DNA of 64,000 nt, taken from positions 1 to 64,000 of the forward strand of contig JAMFSL010000154.1 in the NCBI GenBank assembly GCA_026225275.1, written 5' to 3'. The translations under genes were made by a program, and so were the position numbers. Position 1 is the stretch's first letter, and every line of letters starts with the position of its first letter. A model generated the notes under the pieces. The model searched no databases. It was not told the origin of the DNA and was given only the letters and a program-made list of their open reading frames with translations. The DNA comes from Puia dinghuensis (lineage in GTDB: Bacteria > Bacteroidota > Bacteroidia > Chitinophagales > Chitinophagaceae). Of the stretch, positions 19,488 to 29,827 are shown piece after piece.

Positions 19488-22400
19488 TTAATGGGCCTCC
19501 TGGTATGTTTTTAACAACCCCTTATCCATGGAAAACAGTAATATATTATTTATTTTTTCTGCGGCGCGCACATCACCACACAGGTTAAAGCCGGACTGTC
19601 GCTGATCCACATAAGTAAATTCTCCCTTGTCGTTCCCATGCAGCAGCACGCCATAATTAGCATCGTATTTGCCAAACCGCAGCCGGGCATGATTCATATT
19701 TCCACACAGCAACAAGTCTCCCCTCCCGTCGTGGTCGTAATCCAGAGAAGTGATCGTGCAGATGGGGGCATACTGGACCTGCAACGGCAAGGGTGCTTCG
19801 TGGTATTTTCCACCGGAGTCGCTGAGAAACAAGGCGGTCGCCAAATGGTTCGCTCTTAAGATTTTCGCGCCCGCCAGCTCTTCGGGGGTGAATACCTGCG
19901 CGATCGTGGCATCGGCATAGCTCTTGTAATCAGGGAACCGCTGTCGAAGCATGGGGACCTGGTCCAGCATTTCGTCCCTTGAGACAAACGGATAGCTCTT
20001 GTGCTGGATATAAAAGCAAAGAATAGGATCGATCCTTCCATCCCCATCAAAATCTTTATAATATAGTTCGGCAGGTTCCCTATCCGACACCTGGCATTGG
20101 CTGTTCAATCCCAGGTTACCTACGATCAGGTCAGGATGTCCGTCTGCATTCCAATCGCCGACCGCGATACAATTCCACCACCCCCAATAACGCTTGTCAA
20201 AATAGCGGCTGGTAGCATCGACCAGCCGCCCCCGCCTGTTCTCCAGTACGGTAATGGGCATCCATTCTCCTACCAGCACCAGGTCGGGAAGATGATTACC
20301 GTTCAGATCGACCCAAGCCGCATCGGTGACCATTCCTATGTGTTTCAATGTTGGATTATACGTATCCGTTTGATCGGTAAAATGACCTTTGCCGTCGTTG
20401 ATCAAAAGATAGCTGTCCGGTGTTTCGGGATAACGGCCGGGAATGACATGTCCGCCTACAAAGAGATCCGGAAAACCGTCGCCATTGACGTCCGCCGTTT
20501 TTACGCAGCTTTTGCTGCTCAACATTTCCGGCAGCGCATGGGCCGATCGGGTGAAATTCCCATGACCGTCGTTCAGATACAGCCTGTCCTGCAATCGCCG
20601 GTCGCCGGGCACGAGATCGTTATAACCGCCCGAGCATACATAGAGGTCCGGTTTCCCATCGCCATTGGCGTCGAAAAAAAGCGCGGCGGCGTCGGTGCAG
20701 GCCTTGTCTTCGTCGAATGCGGATATCTGTTTTTTAATAAACTTTCCGTTTTTTTGCTGCAACCAGATCGTGCCGGGCCTCCCGTCGTGGCCGCCAATAT
20801 AAATATCTTCCAGCCCGTCTCCGTTGACGTCTGCTTTTGCCAGGCAGGATCCCGAAAAGGAGATCGGGGCCGTCATCAGGTGTTGGCGTTTAAAGTCATT
20901 GGTGGTCGTACGGACCGTATCGGAAGGTATAGGCGATGCCGTCTCTTTGAAAAATGGTTTTATCACCGGATGGGCTGGCTCCCACGGCACGGCATCGGCC
21001 TCTTTCAATTCGATGAGCCGATCGGTATGGACGCTGGTGAGTATTTGTGAGGCCCCCCGCGGCCAGATGATCCTCAGAGAGTCGATAATGGTGGCGGAGC
21101 CGAGACCGAAATGCAGGATAGGTGTGACGCTGGATTGAAAACCCCGCGTGGGCATCTGTTCGAGATATTGTTGGTTCGCGCCGGTGTAGCAATATAGTTT
21201 AGCTCCTATCCCCTGGGTGTTTTTATCCGCGCCGATCAGCCGGACTTCTACATAATGATTTCGACCATTTGAGACGTTCTCATACACAAAGGCAGGCTGA
21301 TTGATATTATTGACTACGAGGTCCAGATCCCCGTCGTTGTCGAGGTCGGCGTAGGCGGCACCGTTGCTGTTCGACGGCATGTTGATACCCCACTGGCTGC
21401 TGACATCAGTGAACGTGCCGTTGCCATTGTTTTTGAACAGGTAGCTTTTCAGCTGGGATACCGGCATGCGGTTGACCAGCTCTAACAGATCCTGTCTCAT
21501 CACATTCCGGTTGCCGAGATTATCGCCGGCGAGCTTCAGGAAGTCCAGGTTTGTGTAGTCGCGGACGTATCCATTGGAAATAAAAAGATCTTTCCAACCG
21601 TCGTTGTCATAGTCGGCGAATAAGGGCGCCCAGCTCCAATCGGTGTGAGAGATTCCCGCGAGCTGGCCCACCTCGCTAAAGGTATTGTTGCCATTATTCA
21701 GGTGCAGCATATTGCGCATGTACTGGTAGTAGAACCCCACCCGCAGATTCAGATCGAACGATTCGGCGTTGTCGGCGCCTGCCAGTAGTTTTTGCCGCCG
21801 GTTGTCTTCCGGCAGCATATCGAGGGTAAAGATATCCGGGCGGCCATCATTATTGATATCGGCGATGTCGTTGCCCATGGAGGAGAACGATGTATGGCCC
21901 AGCTGGTGCGGCAGTTCATCCGTAAAACCGCCCTTTTGGTTATTGATATATAGCCGGTCAGGCACATTGTAGTCATTGGAAATGTAAATATCCGGCCACC
22001 CATCTCCATTGACATCCGCAATGCCCGCGGCCAGCCCATAAGAAAGGGTCGTATTGACGATACCGGAGGAAGCGGTAACGTCGGTAAACAGGCCGTTGTC
22101 ATTCCTGAGCAGCCGGATGCCTGACTGCATGTCGGGCGTGTTCATTAATGCACGAACGGAATCGTCGCCGGCGAGGTTGATCCGCTGAGGACTATGGTTA
22201 ACCAGGAGGAGATCGAGGTCGCCATCGCGGTCGTAGTCGAAAAAATAAGCCTGGGTGGAATAAGAGGGAAAGGCGAGTCCATAGTCGGCGGCCATTTCTT
22301 TGAAGTGCGGGACACCGGCGGCGTCATTACCCTGGTTGATGAAGAGCTGGTTAACGCGTTTTTCGGCCCGCAATTTACCGGAGTAGCAGACAAAAATATC

Positions 22401-22808
22401 GAGTTTTCCGTCGCCATTGACATCTGCCATTGTCACCCCGGTTTTCCAGGGACCAGGGCGGCCGGCCAATCCTACCTCATCGGTAATGTCCCGGAACCGC
22501 AGGTGGCCTTCATTCAAATACAACTTATTGTCGACCATGTTACCGGTAAAATAGATATCGGGCAATCCATCTCCGTTCAGGTCGCCAATGGCTACACCTC
22601 CGCCGTTATAAAAGTATTCATACATCAGGACGTTTGTATTCAACCCTTCGGTCAGCTGATTCGTAAAATCAATATGCGTTTGTTCAGGTGTCAATAACCT
22701 GAATAGAGTTTTTTGACCGGTATGGGTGCCCCGATCGCTGTCGCGGTTGTGGCAGGCCCACAGCGTGCAACAGGAAAGCAAAATGGCAAAGGACCGTAGT
22801 TCCATCAT
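19488..22808 (-). CDS. FG-GAP/VCBS repeat lipoprotein with ASPIC/UnbV domain
   Basis: 1106 aa; many DxNxDGxxD repeats; lipobox LLSCCTLWAC; GIGAKLYCYTG...LHFGLGSATIIDSLRIIWP. Confidence 0.88.
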   Translation of the reverse strand: MMELRSFAILLSCCTLWACHNRDSDRGTHTGQKTLFRLLTPEQTHIDFTNQLTEGLNTNVLMYEYFYNGGGVAIGDLNGDGLPDIYFTGNMVDNKLYLNEGHLRFRDITDEVGLAGRPGPWKTGVTMADVNGDGKLDIFVCYSGKLRAEKRVNQLFINQGNDAAGVPHFKEMAADYGLAFPSYSTQAYFFDYDRDGDLDLLLVNHSPQRINLAGDDSVRALMNTPDMQSGIRLLRNDNGLFTDVTASSGIVNTTLSYGLAAGIADVNGDGWPDIYISNDYNVPDRLYINNQKGGFTDELPHQLGHTSFSSMGNDIADINNDGRPDIFTLDMLPEDNRRQKLLAGADNAESFDLNLRVGFYYQYMRNMLHLNNGNNTFSEVGQLAGISHTDWSWAPLFADYDNDGWKDLFISNGYVRDYTNLDFLKLAGDNLGNRNVMRQDLLELVNRMPVSQLKSYLFKNNGNGTFTDVSSQWGINMPSNSNGAAYADLDNDGDLDLVVNNINQPAFVYENVSNGRNHYVEVRLIGADKNTQGIGAKLYCYTGANQQYLEQMPTRGFQSSVTPILHFGLGSATIIDSLRIIWPRGASQILTSVHTDRLIELKEADAVPWEPAHPVIKPFFKETASPIPSDTVRTTTNDFKRQHLMTAPISFSGSCLAKADVNGDGLEDIYIGGHDGRPGTIWLQQKNGKFIKKQISAFDEDKACTDAAALFFDANGDGKPDLYVCSGGYNDLVPGDRRLQDRLYLNDGHGNFTRSAHALPEMLSSKSCVKTADVNGDGFPDLFVGGHVIPGRYPETPDSYLLINDGKGHFTDQTDTYNPTLKHIGMVTDAAWVDLNGNHLPDLVLVGEWMPITVLENRRGRLVDATSRYFDKRYWGWWNCIAVGDWNADGHPDLIVGNLGLNSQCQVSDREPAELYYKDFDGDGRIDPILCFYIQHKSYPFVSRDEMLDQVPMLRQRFPDYKSYADATIAQVFTPEELAGAKILRANHLATALFLSDSGGKYHEAPLPLQVQYAPICTITSLDYDHDGRGDLLLCGNMNHARLRFGKYDANYGVLLHGNDKGEFTYVDQRQSGFNLCGDVRAAEKINNILLFSMDKGLLKTYQEAH

Positions 22809-22865
22809 TTAAAAATAAAGATCACAATCCCGGGATCCAGGACTGTGATCTGCTGATATAGTTGT

Positions 22866-24563
22866 CTAGTAGCCTGGGTTTTGCACCAGTTGCTGATTTT
22901 GATCCAGCACGGATTGCGGAATCGGCAGCCAGTTCATGTACTCCGAAAATCTGTTGGTCAGTATAGGTGTCACCTGGTATAAAGTGGGTGCTCCGGGCGT
23001 TCCGGTGATCACCATAGCATAGTCTGGATGGACCAGTACCCCCGGACCATTCACTGTAATATCCCAGCGTCGGATATCGAACCATCGCTTGTCCTCGAAA
23101 GCCAGCTCTATCCGGCGTTCGCGGCGAATAATATTCCGCATTGAATCCTGCGATATGCCGGTAGGCACGGCGGGTAAAAAAACCCGTGCACGCACAAGAT
23201 TTACTGCATTTTGTACTGTCGGGTCGGGACCTACTGCCTCGTTTTGCGCTTCGGCATAACTCAGCAATACTTCGGCATACCGGAAGAGGGTATAGTTGGA
23301 AGTATTGGGCCCATTACCAAGGCTATTCTGTCCATTGATGGAGGAGTCCAGCGTTTTCTTGCCATAGTAGCCCGTATTGGAAATATCGCTGGTGGCTGCA
23401 ATGTCGCTCTGGTTATTGCCGCCAATCCTCATCAACATCAGGTAATTCTGCCAAATGGAGCTATCATACACGATCGATTGGTAGAACCTCGGTTCGCGGC
23501 CGACATAGGGATGCTGAGGGTCATAACCGGAACCCGGGTCGGTAATGGCCATTCCATTATCCATTTCGTAGTCGTCAACCAAATTCTGGGTAGGCGAGAG
23601 ATTTCCCCAAGCCTGCTCGGTTCCGTTCACAATAGTCGGTCCCAGGTAGCCTTCCCGTTTGTGACCTTTGCCTGGCAGGGAATAGCCCCGGGCAAAAATT
23701 TGCTCCGGATTCCAATTGTTTTGCTGTAGGAACTGATCCCGGAATCCCGTCCCGGTGGCATCCTGGAACAAGGAATAGATACCCAGGTTCATCACCTGGA
23801 GGTTAGTGGCGGCCGCCGCAGCCCAACGGGTCAGATCCTTGCTGGGATTGGCGAGCGGACTGGCATAAAAAAGCTGCACCCAACCTTTCAGCGTCAGGGC
23901 CGCACCCTGGGACGCCCGCCCGCTCTGCGTTGCGGCCGGCGGCAAATCCATCGCAGCGGTATCGCAATCCGCCTCGATATAGGCCACCGTTTGATCGGCG
24001 GTGGCCCGGGGGTAAAATAGTTGGGCGCTGTCCATGGTCTGGTTATCCAGCGGGACGGAGATCAGCGGCACACCGCCGTAATTCGTATACAAAAAAGTAT
24101 AGAACAGCGCGCGTAAAAAATGGACCTCTCCCACGCGCTGCGCATACCACGTGGGGTCATATATGCTCTTATTCAAGGCCGCCTGTTGGAAGAAGACATT
24201 GCACTTCCGGATCACGTTATAATTGGTACCCCAGGTGAACATATTGTTGGGGCCGGTGGGCACATTATTGGGATTGATGGCATTGTTGCGCACGGTAGCC
24301 TCCCCGGTCTGGTAGTTGGCGCCGCAAAAACTATTATCCGTATACTGGTCCAGGTTTTCATCCACATTATTCACGTCGGGAATATTGTTGTAGATATCGT
24401 TGACGAACAGGTCGGCATTGTCCTGAGAGCTGAATGTCGATAAATTAGTCAACGCACCTTTGTTCGTGACGTTCAGGAAATTATCTTTGGTACACGCCCC
24501 GATAGCCAGCAAAAGACAGCCTATAATAAAATAGGGTGCGTTTTTTATAATTCTTGGTTTCAT
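22866..24563 (-). CDS. SusD/RagB-family lipoprotein
   Basis: MKPRIIKNAPYFIIGCLLLAIGACTKD start preferred; RRERRIELAFEDKRWFDIRRW SusD signature. ORF track starts at 24593, overlapping SusC. Confidence 0.93.
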   Translation of the reverse strand: MKPRIIKNAPYFIIGCLLLAIGACTKDNFLNVTNKGALTNLSTFSSQDNADLFVNDIYNNIPDVNNVDENLDQYTDNSFCGANYQTGEATVRNNAINPNNVPTGPNNMFTWGTNYNVIRKCNVFFQQAALNKSIYDPTWYAQRVGEVHFLRALFYTFLYTNYGGVPLISVPLDNQTMDSAQLFYPRATADQTVAYIEADCDTAAMDLPPAATQSGRASQGAALTLKGWVQLFYASPLANPSKDLTRWAAAAATNLQVMNLGIYSLFQDATGTGFRDQFLQQNNWNPEQIFARGYSLPGKGHKREGYLGPTIVNGTEQAWGNLSPTQNLVDDYEMDNGMAITDPGSGYDPQHPYVGREPRFYQSIVYDSSIWQNYLMLMRIGGNNQSDIAATSDISNTGYYGKKTLDSSINGQNSLGNGPNTSNYTLFRYAEVLLSYAEAQNEAVGPDPTVQNAVNLVRARVFLPAVPTGISQDSMRNIIRRERRIELAFEDKRWFDIRRWDITVNGPGVLVHPDYAMVITGTPGAPTLYQVTPILTNRFSEYMNWLPIPQSVLDQNQQLVQNPGY

Positions 24564-24579
24564 TGCTTTAATTTTTTTA

Positions 24580-27500
24580 CTAAAATGTCGCATTAAGTCC
24601 TATTGAAAGAACCCGCTGTTGATAATAAGTCTGAGCGGCACCGCTGTTTTCCGGATCGATCTGCTCTTTCATCCAGGGCGTCCAGTTAATGATGTTATTG
24701 CCCGCTGCAAATACGCGCAAAGACTGAATAGCGTTGCCGATCATCTTGCTGGGGAAGGTATAGCCGAACTCGACACTTCTCAGCCGAATATAACTGTCGT
24801 TCCTCATCCACCATGAAGACTGCTGGGTGTTGCTGGAAGTCGCAGTCGTGTGTAACGCAGGATATCGCTCATCCCTGGGATTGGCAGCCATCCAATGGTG
24901 ATGGTACACTTGTTCGGTTGATGAGCCATTGCCGTTAAACGGCCAGACAATGTAATTGTTGACGTAAATATCGCTCAAGGCCGATCCCTGGAACAAGAGA
25001 TCCAGGTAAAAATGCTTGTAGGTCAACCGTGGGTCCAGGCCGTAAATAATCTCGGGCGTCTGAGAATGGCCGACTGGTACAATGTCATTGTCGTCGATTT
25101 TTCCGTCATGGTTCACGTCTGCATATTGGATGTCGCCGGGATGGACGGGCCCAATGAGAGAGACAGGTATTCCGGGTTTAAGCGTTCCGGCAATGGGATC
25201 GCTAAAATCGCCGGGGGAATACAACCCGACGGCTTTCAGTCCGAACTGCTCTCCATTTGGCCTTCCGGTCTGCCGACGGTTCGGGTTATCATAAGTTGCA
25301 GAGTTCTCATAGACCTTGAGCAGCTTGTTCTGGGCGTACGTAAATGTCCCCCTGATATCCAGCAGCAACCCATTGGAAAAAGTCTTTTGAGAGGTCAGGG
25401 TCAGATCGACCCCATGGTTTTGCATGATGCCGCCATTGACATCTCCAATCGAAACGCCATATTCTGCGGGAAGGGAATTGCCGATACCGACCAGCATATT
25501 CGACCGTTTTTCGTAAAAGTAATCCGCCTCGATACCCAATGCGCCCCTCCAAAGGGTAGCTTCGAATCCCACATCTGTCTTCTTCGCTTTCTCCCAGGTG
25601 ATATCCGGATTTCCCTGGAGGGCTTCATACACACCTTCCGTCGCAGTTCCGTTGATGACCGCGGAATTACCATACGCCGTATATTGGCTTAGATATTGAT
25701 AAGTTTGAATACCCCCAATGCTCGGATAAAAACCTGATTCACCCCAGGAGGCCCTGAGCTTCAGATTTTCGATCCAGGTAATAGGCTGCATGAATTTTTC
25801 CTGCGATATCCTCCAGCCGGCGGAGAAGGCGGGAAAATAGCCAAACCGGTGGCCCGGTGCAAAAAGGTAGCTGCCGTCATAACGGCCGGCCGCCTCGAAC
25901 AAATATTTTTTATCATAATCATACCCAACCCTGTACACATACCCCAGTTGTTTTACCCCGCCGGACGAACCGCCGTTGGATGCATCTCCCGCGCCGGAGC
26001 CGCCGAAGTTCAACTCGTCGATATTCAAACTATAGTTGATCCGTTGCGCAGTGAAGGTTTCATTCTTAATCACCCGGTCTTCCACGACGGCCAGGGCTGT
26101 GATGTCGTTCTTCCCAAAGGATACTGCGTAGTTCAACAGGCCCTGGAGGGTCAGCATATGCTGCTGATAAAAAGTTTCCGTAAAAATAGGCTGGCTTGAG
26201 CCCTGGTTACCCTCATTATACGTATAAGGATGCGTACTGGTATCTACGTTGTAAAAAGGAATGGGCGTTTGCCAGAGCCGTTGTATCGCAGAACTGCCAC
26301 CAAAAATGGGGTCGGGGCCATTGTCGTAATTAACTACCGCTTTTGCGCTAAGCCCTTTGAACAGCTTTTGTTCGACGTAAAGCTGGGTATACCATACAGT
26401 ATTCTCGTTGAACTGGTAGCCGCTGTGGTAAGCCTCCCCGATCAGTGACTGTCCTACCCATGCTGACCAGTCCCCATTAGAATAATAGATCGGCACAAAC
26501 GGAGGCGTATGCTGCGCCTGGTTGATAATGGACCCGGAACCTACCGCAGGATAATACTGGTCTTCTACCCAGCCATTCACCGATAAGCCCACCGTAGTCG
26601 TTTTAGTGGCTTTTGCAGTTAAGTTCAGCGATGCATTGTATTTTTTTAGGCGGGAAGTGGTCCACATAGCGTCCTGGGTCGCATATCCCACCGAAGCGAA
26701 GTAATGGATGTCGTCCGTACCTCCCGACAACGTCAGGTTATTATAGCTTAACGGACGATTGGGGATGATAAGGTCCTGCAGGGGGTGTCCATCCGGATGC
26801 CCGTCCGGATCCGTATGATTTTTAAACAGCGCGATATCATTGGCAGTGTATGTGGGCGGCGCACCATCGTTGGCATCCGCCTCGTTCCGCATCAGCGCGT
26901 ATTCATACGAATTGACGAATGTGGGCAGCTTGGTCGGATTCTGGATTCCCACATAGCCATTGTAAGTTAAGGAAGGCTTTCCCGTTTTACCCTGTTTAGT
27001 GGTGATCAGGATAACTCCATTCGCCCCTGCCACGCCATAAGGCGCTACTGCGGCGGCATCCTTCAGTACGCTGATGCTGGCAATAGTATTGGGGTCGAGG
27101 CGGCTGAAGTCACGCGGAACGCCGTCGACGATATACAGCGCCTGGGTGCTGCCGATCGAGCCCGTACCCCTGATCTGGATATTTGATCCGTCAAAACCCG
27201 GTTCGCCGCTACCCTGGGTGATGATGAGGCCCGATGCTCTTCCTACCAGGTCATTCGTCACATTGATGACCGGTTTCTCGGCGATGTCCTGTGGACTGAT
27301 CGTCGAGACAGCTGCCGTATTCAGAACCTTCTTTTGGGTGCCATACCCGATGACGATCACATCATTGAGGCTTTTTGAAGAAAGCTTCAGCCCGACAACG
27401 AGACCGTTTTGGTCCCGGGCAGTGATCACCGTCGCATCATAACCGATATGGGTGAATACCAGAGTCGCTTTCGGATCCGCCTGTAACGAGAAGTATCCGG

Positions 27501-27717
27501 TTGAATCGGTGATAGTGCCCCGGTTCGTTCCCTTTACGTTCACGCTGACACCGCCGATACCCTGCCCGTTGCCCGGATCAACCACCTTCCCGGTAACCAG
27601 GCGGGATTGTCCATTTTGGGCAACCAGCGTGCCCGGAAGAAATAAAAATGTGAGAATGCCCAGATAGATCAGGGACATTTTAAAAATGGGATTTTCTACA
27701 AGCAATGTCATTTTCAT
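24580..27717 (-). CDS. SusC/RagA TonB-dependent outer-membrane receptor
   Basis: 1045 aa; CarboxypepD_reg-like domain, DVIVIGYGTQKK TonB box, plug IQIRGTGSIGSTQALYIVDGVPRD. Confidence 0.95.
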   Translation of the reverse strand: MKMTLLVENPIFKMSLIYLGILTFLFLPGTLVAQNGQSRLVTGKVVDPGNGQGIGGVSVNVKGTNRGTITDSTGYFSLQADPKATLVFTHIGYDATVITARDQNGLVVGLKLSSKSLNDVIVIGYGTQKKVLNTAAVSTISPQDIAEKPVINVTNDLVGRASGLIITQGSGEPGFDGSNIQIRGTGSIGSTQALYIVDGVPRDFSRLDPNTIASISVLKDAAAVAPYGVAGANGVILITTKQGKTGKPSLTYNGYVGIQNPTKLPTFVNSYEYALMRNEADANDGAPPTYTANDIALFKNHTDPDGHPDGHPLQDLIIPNRPLSYNNLTLSGGTDDIHYFASVGYATQDAMWTTSRLKKYNASLNLTAKATKTTTVGLSVNGWVEDQYYPAVGSGSIINQAQHTPPFVPIYYSNGDWSAWVGQSLIGEAYHSGYQFNENTVWYTQLYVEQKLFKGLSAKAVVNYDNGPDPIFGGSSAIQRLWQTPIPFYNVDTSTHPYTYNEGNQGSSQPIFTETFYQQHMLTLQGLLNYAVSFGKNDITALAVVEDRVIKNETFTAQRINYSLNIDELNFGGSGAGDASNGGSSGGVKQLGYVYRVGYDYDKKYLFEAAGRYDGSYLFAPGHRFGYFPAFSAGWRISQEKFMQPITWIENLKLRASWGESGFYPSIGGIQTYQYLSQYTAYGNSAVINGTATEGVYEALQGNPDITWEKAKKTDVGFEATLWRGALGIEADYFYEKRSNMLVGIGNSLPAEYGVSIGDVNGGIMQNHGVDLTLTSQKTFSNGLLLDIRGTFTYAQNKLLKVYENSATYDNPNRRQTGRPNGEQFGLKAVGLYSPGDFSDPIAGTLKPGIPVSLIGPVHPGDIQYADVNHDGKIDDNDIVPVGHSQTPEIIYGLDPRLTYKHFYLDLLFQGSALSDIYVNNYIVWPFNGNGSSTEQVYHHHWMAANPRDERYPALHTTATSSNTQQSSWWMRNDSYIRLRSVEFGYTFPSKMIGNAIQSLRVFAAGNNIINWTPWMKEQIDPENSGAAQTYYQQRVLSIGLNATF

Positions 27718-27820
27718 ATTGAAGCATTTAATTAAACGAATAAGAGTGTAGTTTGGCGTAAATCTTACTTGGGAGAGTATGAAGATTGTTTCTTTTCATT
27801 GGCAGCCACCAGGCATTTTG

Positions 27821-27856
27821 TTTAACAAGTGATTACGTTGCAAAGAACTTGTTAAA
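27821..27856. repeat. Perfect inverted repeat TTTAACAAGT-N16-ACTTGTTAAA
   Basis: 10-bp arms 27821-27830 and 27847-27856, about 105 bp upstream of SusC. Confidence 0.8.
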
Positions 27857-27871
27857 TCTTTTTATAAGGTT

Positions 27872-27904
27872 GCCAAATCGTCCCGTTTTTTTGACATTTC
27901 ATAC
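27872..27904. promoter_or_regulatory. Candidate operator, site A
   Basis: GCCAAATCGTC-ccgttttttt-GACATTTCATAC; 21-bp half-site spacing shared with sites B, C, D. Confidence 0.45.
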
Positions 27905-28090
27905 ATTTATCAGGCGTTCCATGAAGTACTTTATCGTCCAGAGCTCTTTAAGCAGCTGCCTTGAATTGACAAAATGTTCATTATATTGTCAGTATGTCCC
28001 GACACCGGTCAAAAAGGTTCATCGAATGATCCAACCCTCCAGCGTGATGTCTAAAACAGGCTCCAAAAAATGCGGAGAACCATTATAATG

Positions 28091-28122
28091 GACAATCCGA
28101 CAAGAAAAATGGACGTTTTGGC
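28091..28122. promoter_or_regulatory. Candidate operator, site B
   Basis: GACAATCCGAC-aagaaaaatg-GACGTTTTGGC, 51 bp upstream of the 28173 ORF. Confidence 0.5.
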
Positions 28123-28172
28123 AAAGACCCGCATGGCAGAAGCGTGATATTTGAACGGAGCAATGCCAGATT

Positions 28173-29795
28173 ATGAAAAAAGTCTCAAGGAAGCTTTTCG
28201 CCCTCTGTATTATCACACTAACGATCAGCTTAGCCGATGTCCAATCCCTTTTCGGCCAGCAGGCGCTGAAACTGTCCGGCTGGTTCACTGCTCAGGACGT
28301 AAATAATTTATTGTCACGCACTTCCGGCCTGGATAGCGCCGTGAGCTGGTGTAAAGTCCACGGGGTGACAAAAGTATACCTGGAAGCCTTTGGAAGAGGG
28401 TCTTATGCCGACAAAAAGACCCTCCTGACCGCAAAAAGCCGATTTCTTAATGAAGGACTGGCGGTCGGAAGCGGTCTCACGACCAGCGGCTTTGGCAAAG
28501 AAGGCGTCGGCGACGGCTGGAATGGCGCTTTGTGTTATACTGACAGGGAAACACAGGAACAACTTCAGCAGATCTTCGAATATGCTGCTGGCCTCTTCGA
28601 TGAGATCATTATAGACGACTGGTTCTTTACCCAATGCCAATGCGAAGAATGTATCCGGGCCAAAGGAGACGAGTCGTGGTCTAAATATTACAGTGACCTG
28701 CTGGTCAAAATAAGCCGGGAACGTATTATGCAGCCCGCCCACGCGGTCAATCCCCAAGTGAAGGTCATTATCAAATTCCCGCAATGGTATGACAACTTCC
28801 ATTTGCGCGGCTACGATGTAGGCCGTGAGTCTGTGATCTTTGATGGCATCTGGTGTGGAACGGAATCCCGTAATTTCGACTATAATGGTCGGGGATTCGA
28901 GATCGGCTACAACGCCTTTTTCAACATGCGCTGGCTGGGAAGCCTTGGGTCTGTCGGGGGCGGATGGTTTGATGCCGATGCTACCACGGTAAATTATTTC
29001 CTTGAACAGGCCCGTCATACCGTCCTGGGTGGGGGGAAGGAGATCATTCTTTGGTGTTATGGAAGAATGCGGGACAAAACCAATAACTATGGACCTTTCA
29101 GGGGCACACCCGCGGCCGACATGACGGCACTCAGCAACGAGCTCCCCGGGCTCGCAAAGCTGGCTGCCCTCATAGGTGACAAACCGCTGAAAGGCGTCCA
29201 CCTGCTCAAACCACCGAACAGTGAACCGTTCGAAGAAGAATGGGTCTGCAGCTTTCTGGGTAACCTTGGAATCCCCTTTGTCCCCGCTTCAACAATCGAC
29301 GAACAGGCGCTTGCCGCGGTCTTTCCGGTGCATGCGTTAAAAGATACCGGCTTCATCGATGCCATCCGGCGCATGCTAGCCAAAGGAACCCCGGTGGTCA
29401 TTACGGACGGCCTTGCCAAAAGACTGGCCGACTGTCCGGATATCCTCACCGATAAGAACCTCGCTGTGCTGAAAGTCAACGGCAGCCCTAAAAAACTCCT
29501 GAACCTATCCCCTGATGCAATAAAACCCATCAGAGACAAACTCCTGGCTCCCCTGGGTGTACAATTCGACGCACCGGATAAAGTGGAATTGTACTTATTC
29601 GGCGATGACTATTTTGTTGTGCAGAATTTAAACGATGAGGCTATCGATGTCACTCTTCACTTGTCGCACCGATCGCCCGCCCGCCAGGCTTTGATACTTC
29701 CCGAAACCGGGAGTAACGTGACGCTTTCACAAAACAACGGCACCATAAAAATGCATCTTTCCGCAAGAACGCTTGTCGCCGGGGAATATCATTAA
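28173..29795 (+). CDS. Secreted TIM-barrel-like protein, possible glycosidase of unassigned family
   Basis: 540 aa; signal peptide; FDEIIIDDWFFTQCQCEECIRAKG, IIKFPQWYDNFHLRGYD; first gene of a GH operon. Confidence 0.6.
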   Translation: MKKVSRKLFALCIITLTISLADVQSLFGQQALKLSGWFTAQDVNNLLSRTSGLDSAVSWCKVHGVTKVYLEAFGRGSYADKKTLLTAKSRFLNEGLAVGSGLTTSGFGKEGVGDGWNGALCYTDRETQEQLQQIFEYAAGLFDEIIIDDWFFTQCQCEECIRAKGDESWSKYYSDLLVKISRERIMQPAHAVNPQVKVIIKFPQWYDNFHLRGYDVGRESVIFDGIWCGTESRNFDYNGRGFEIGYNAFFNMRWLGSLGSVGGGWFDADATTVNYFLEQARHTVLGGGKEIILWCYGRMRDKTNNYGPFRGTPAADMTALSNELPGLAKLAALIGDKPLKGVHLLKPPNSEPFEEEWVCSFLGNLGIPFVPASTIDEQALAAVFPVHALKDTGFIDAIRRMLAKGTPVVITDGLAKRLADCPDILTDKNLAVLKVNGSPKKLLNLSPDAIKPIRDKLLAPLGVQFDAPDKVELYLFGDDYFVVQNLNDEAIDVTLHLSHRSPARQALILPETGSNVTLSQNNGTIKMHLSARTLVAGEYH

Positions 29796-29827
29796 CACCA
29801 GATTCAATCACTGTCCAAAAAATAAAG

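Noticed and set aside
20097-21050. 317-aa plus-strand ORF opposite the FG-GAP gene
   Set aside because: Antisense shadow of the repeat-rich VCBS coding frame.
26781-26812. Short duplication coding DPDGHPDGHP in SusC-1
   Set aside because: A 12-nt duplication in an extracellular loop is common and uninformative alone.
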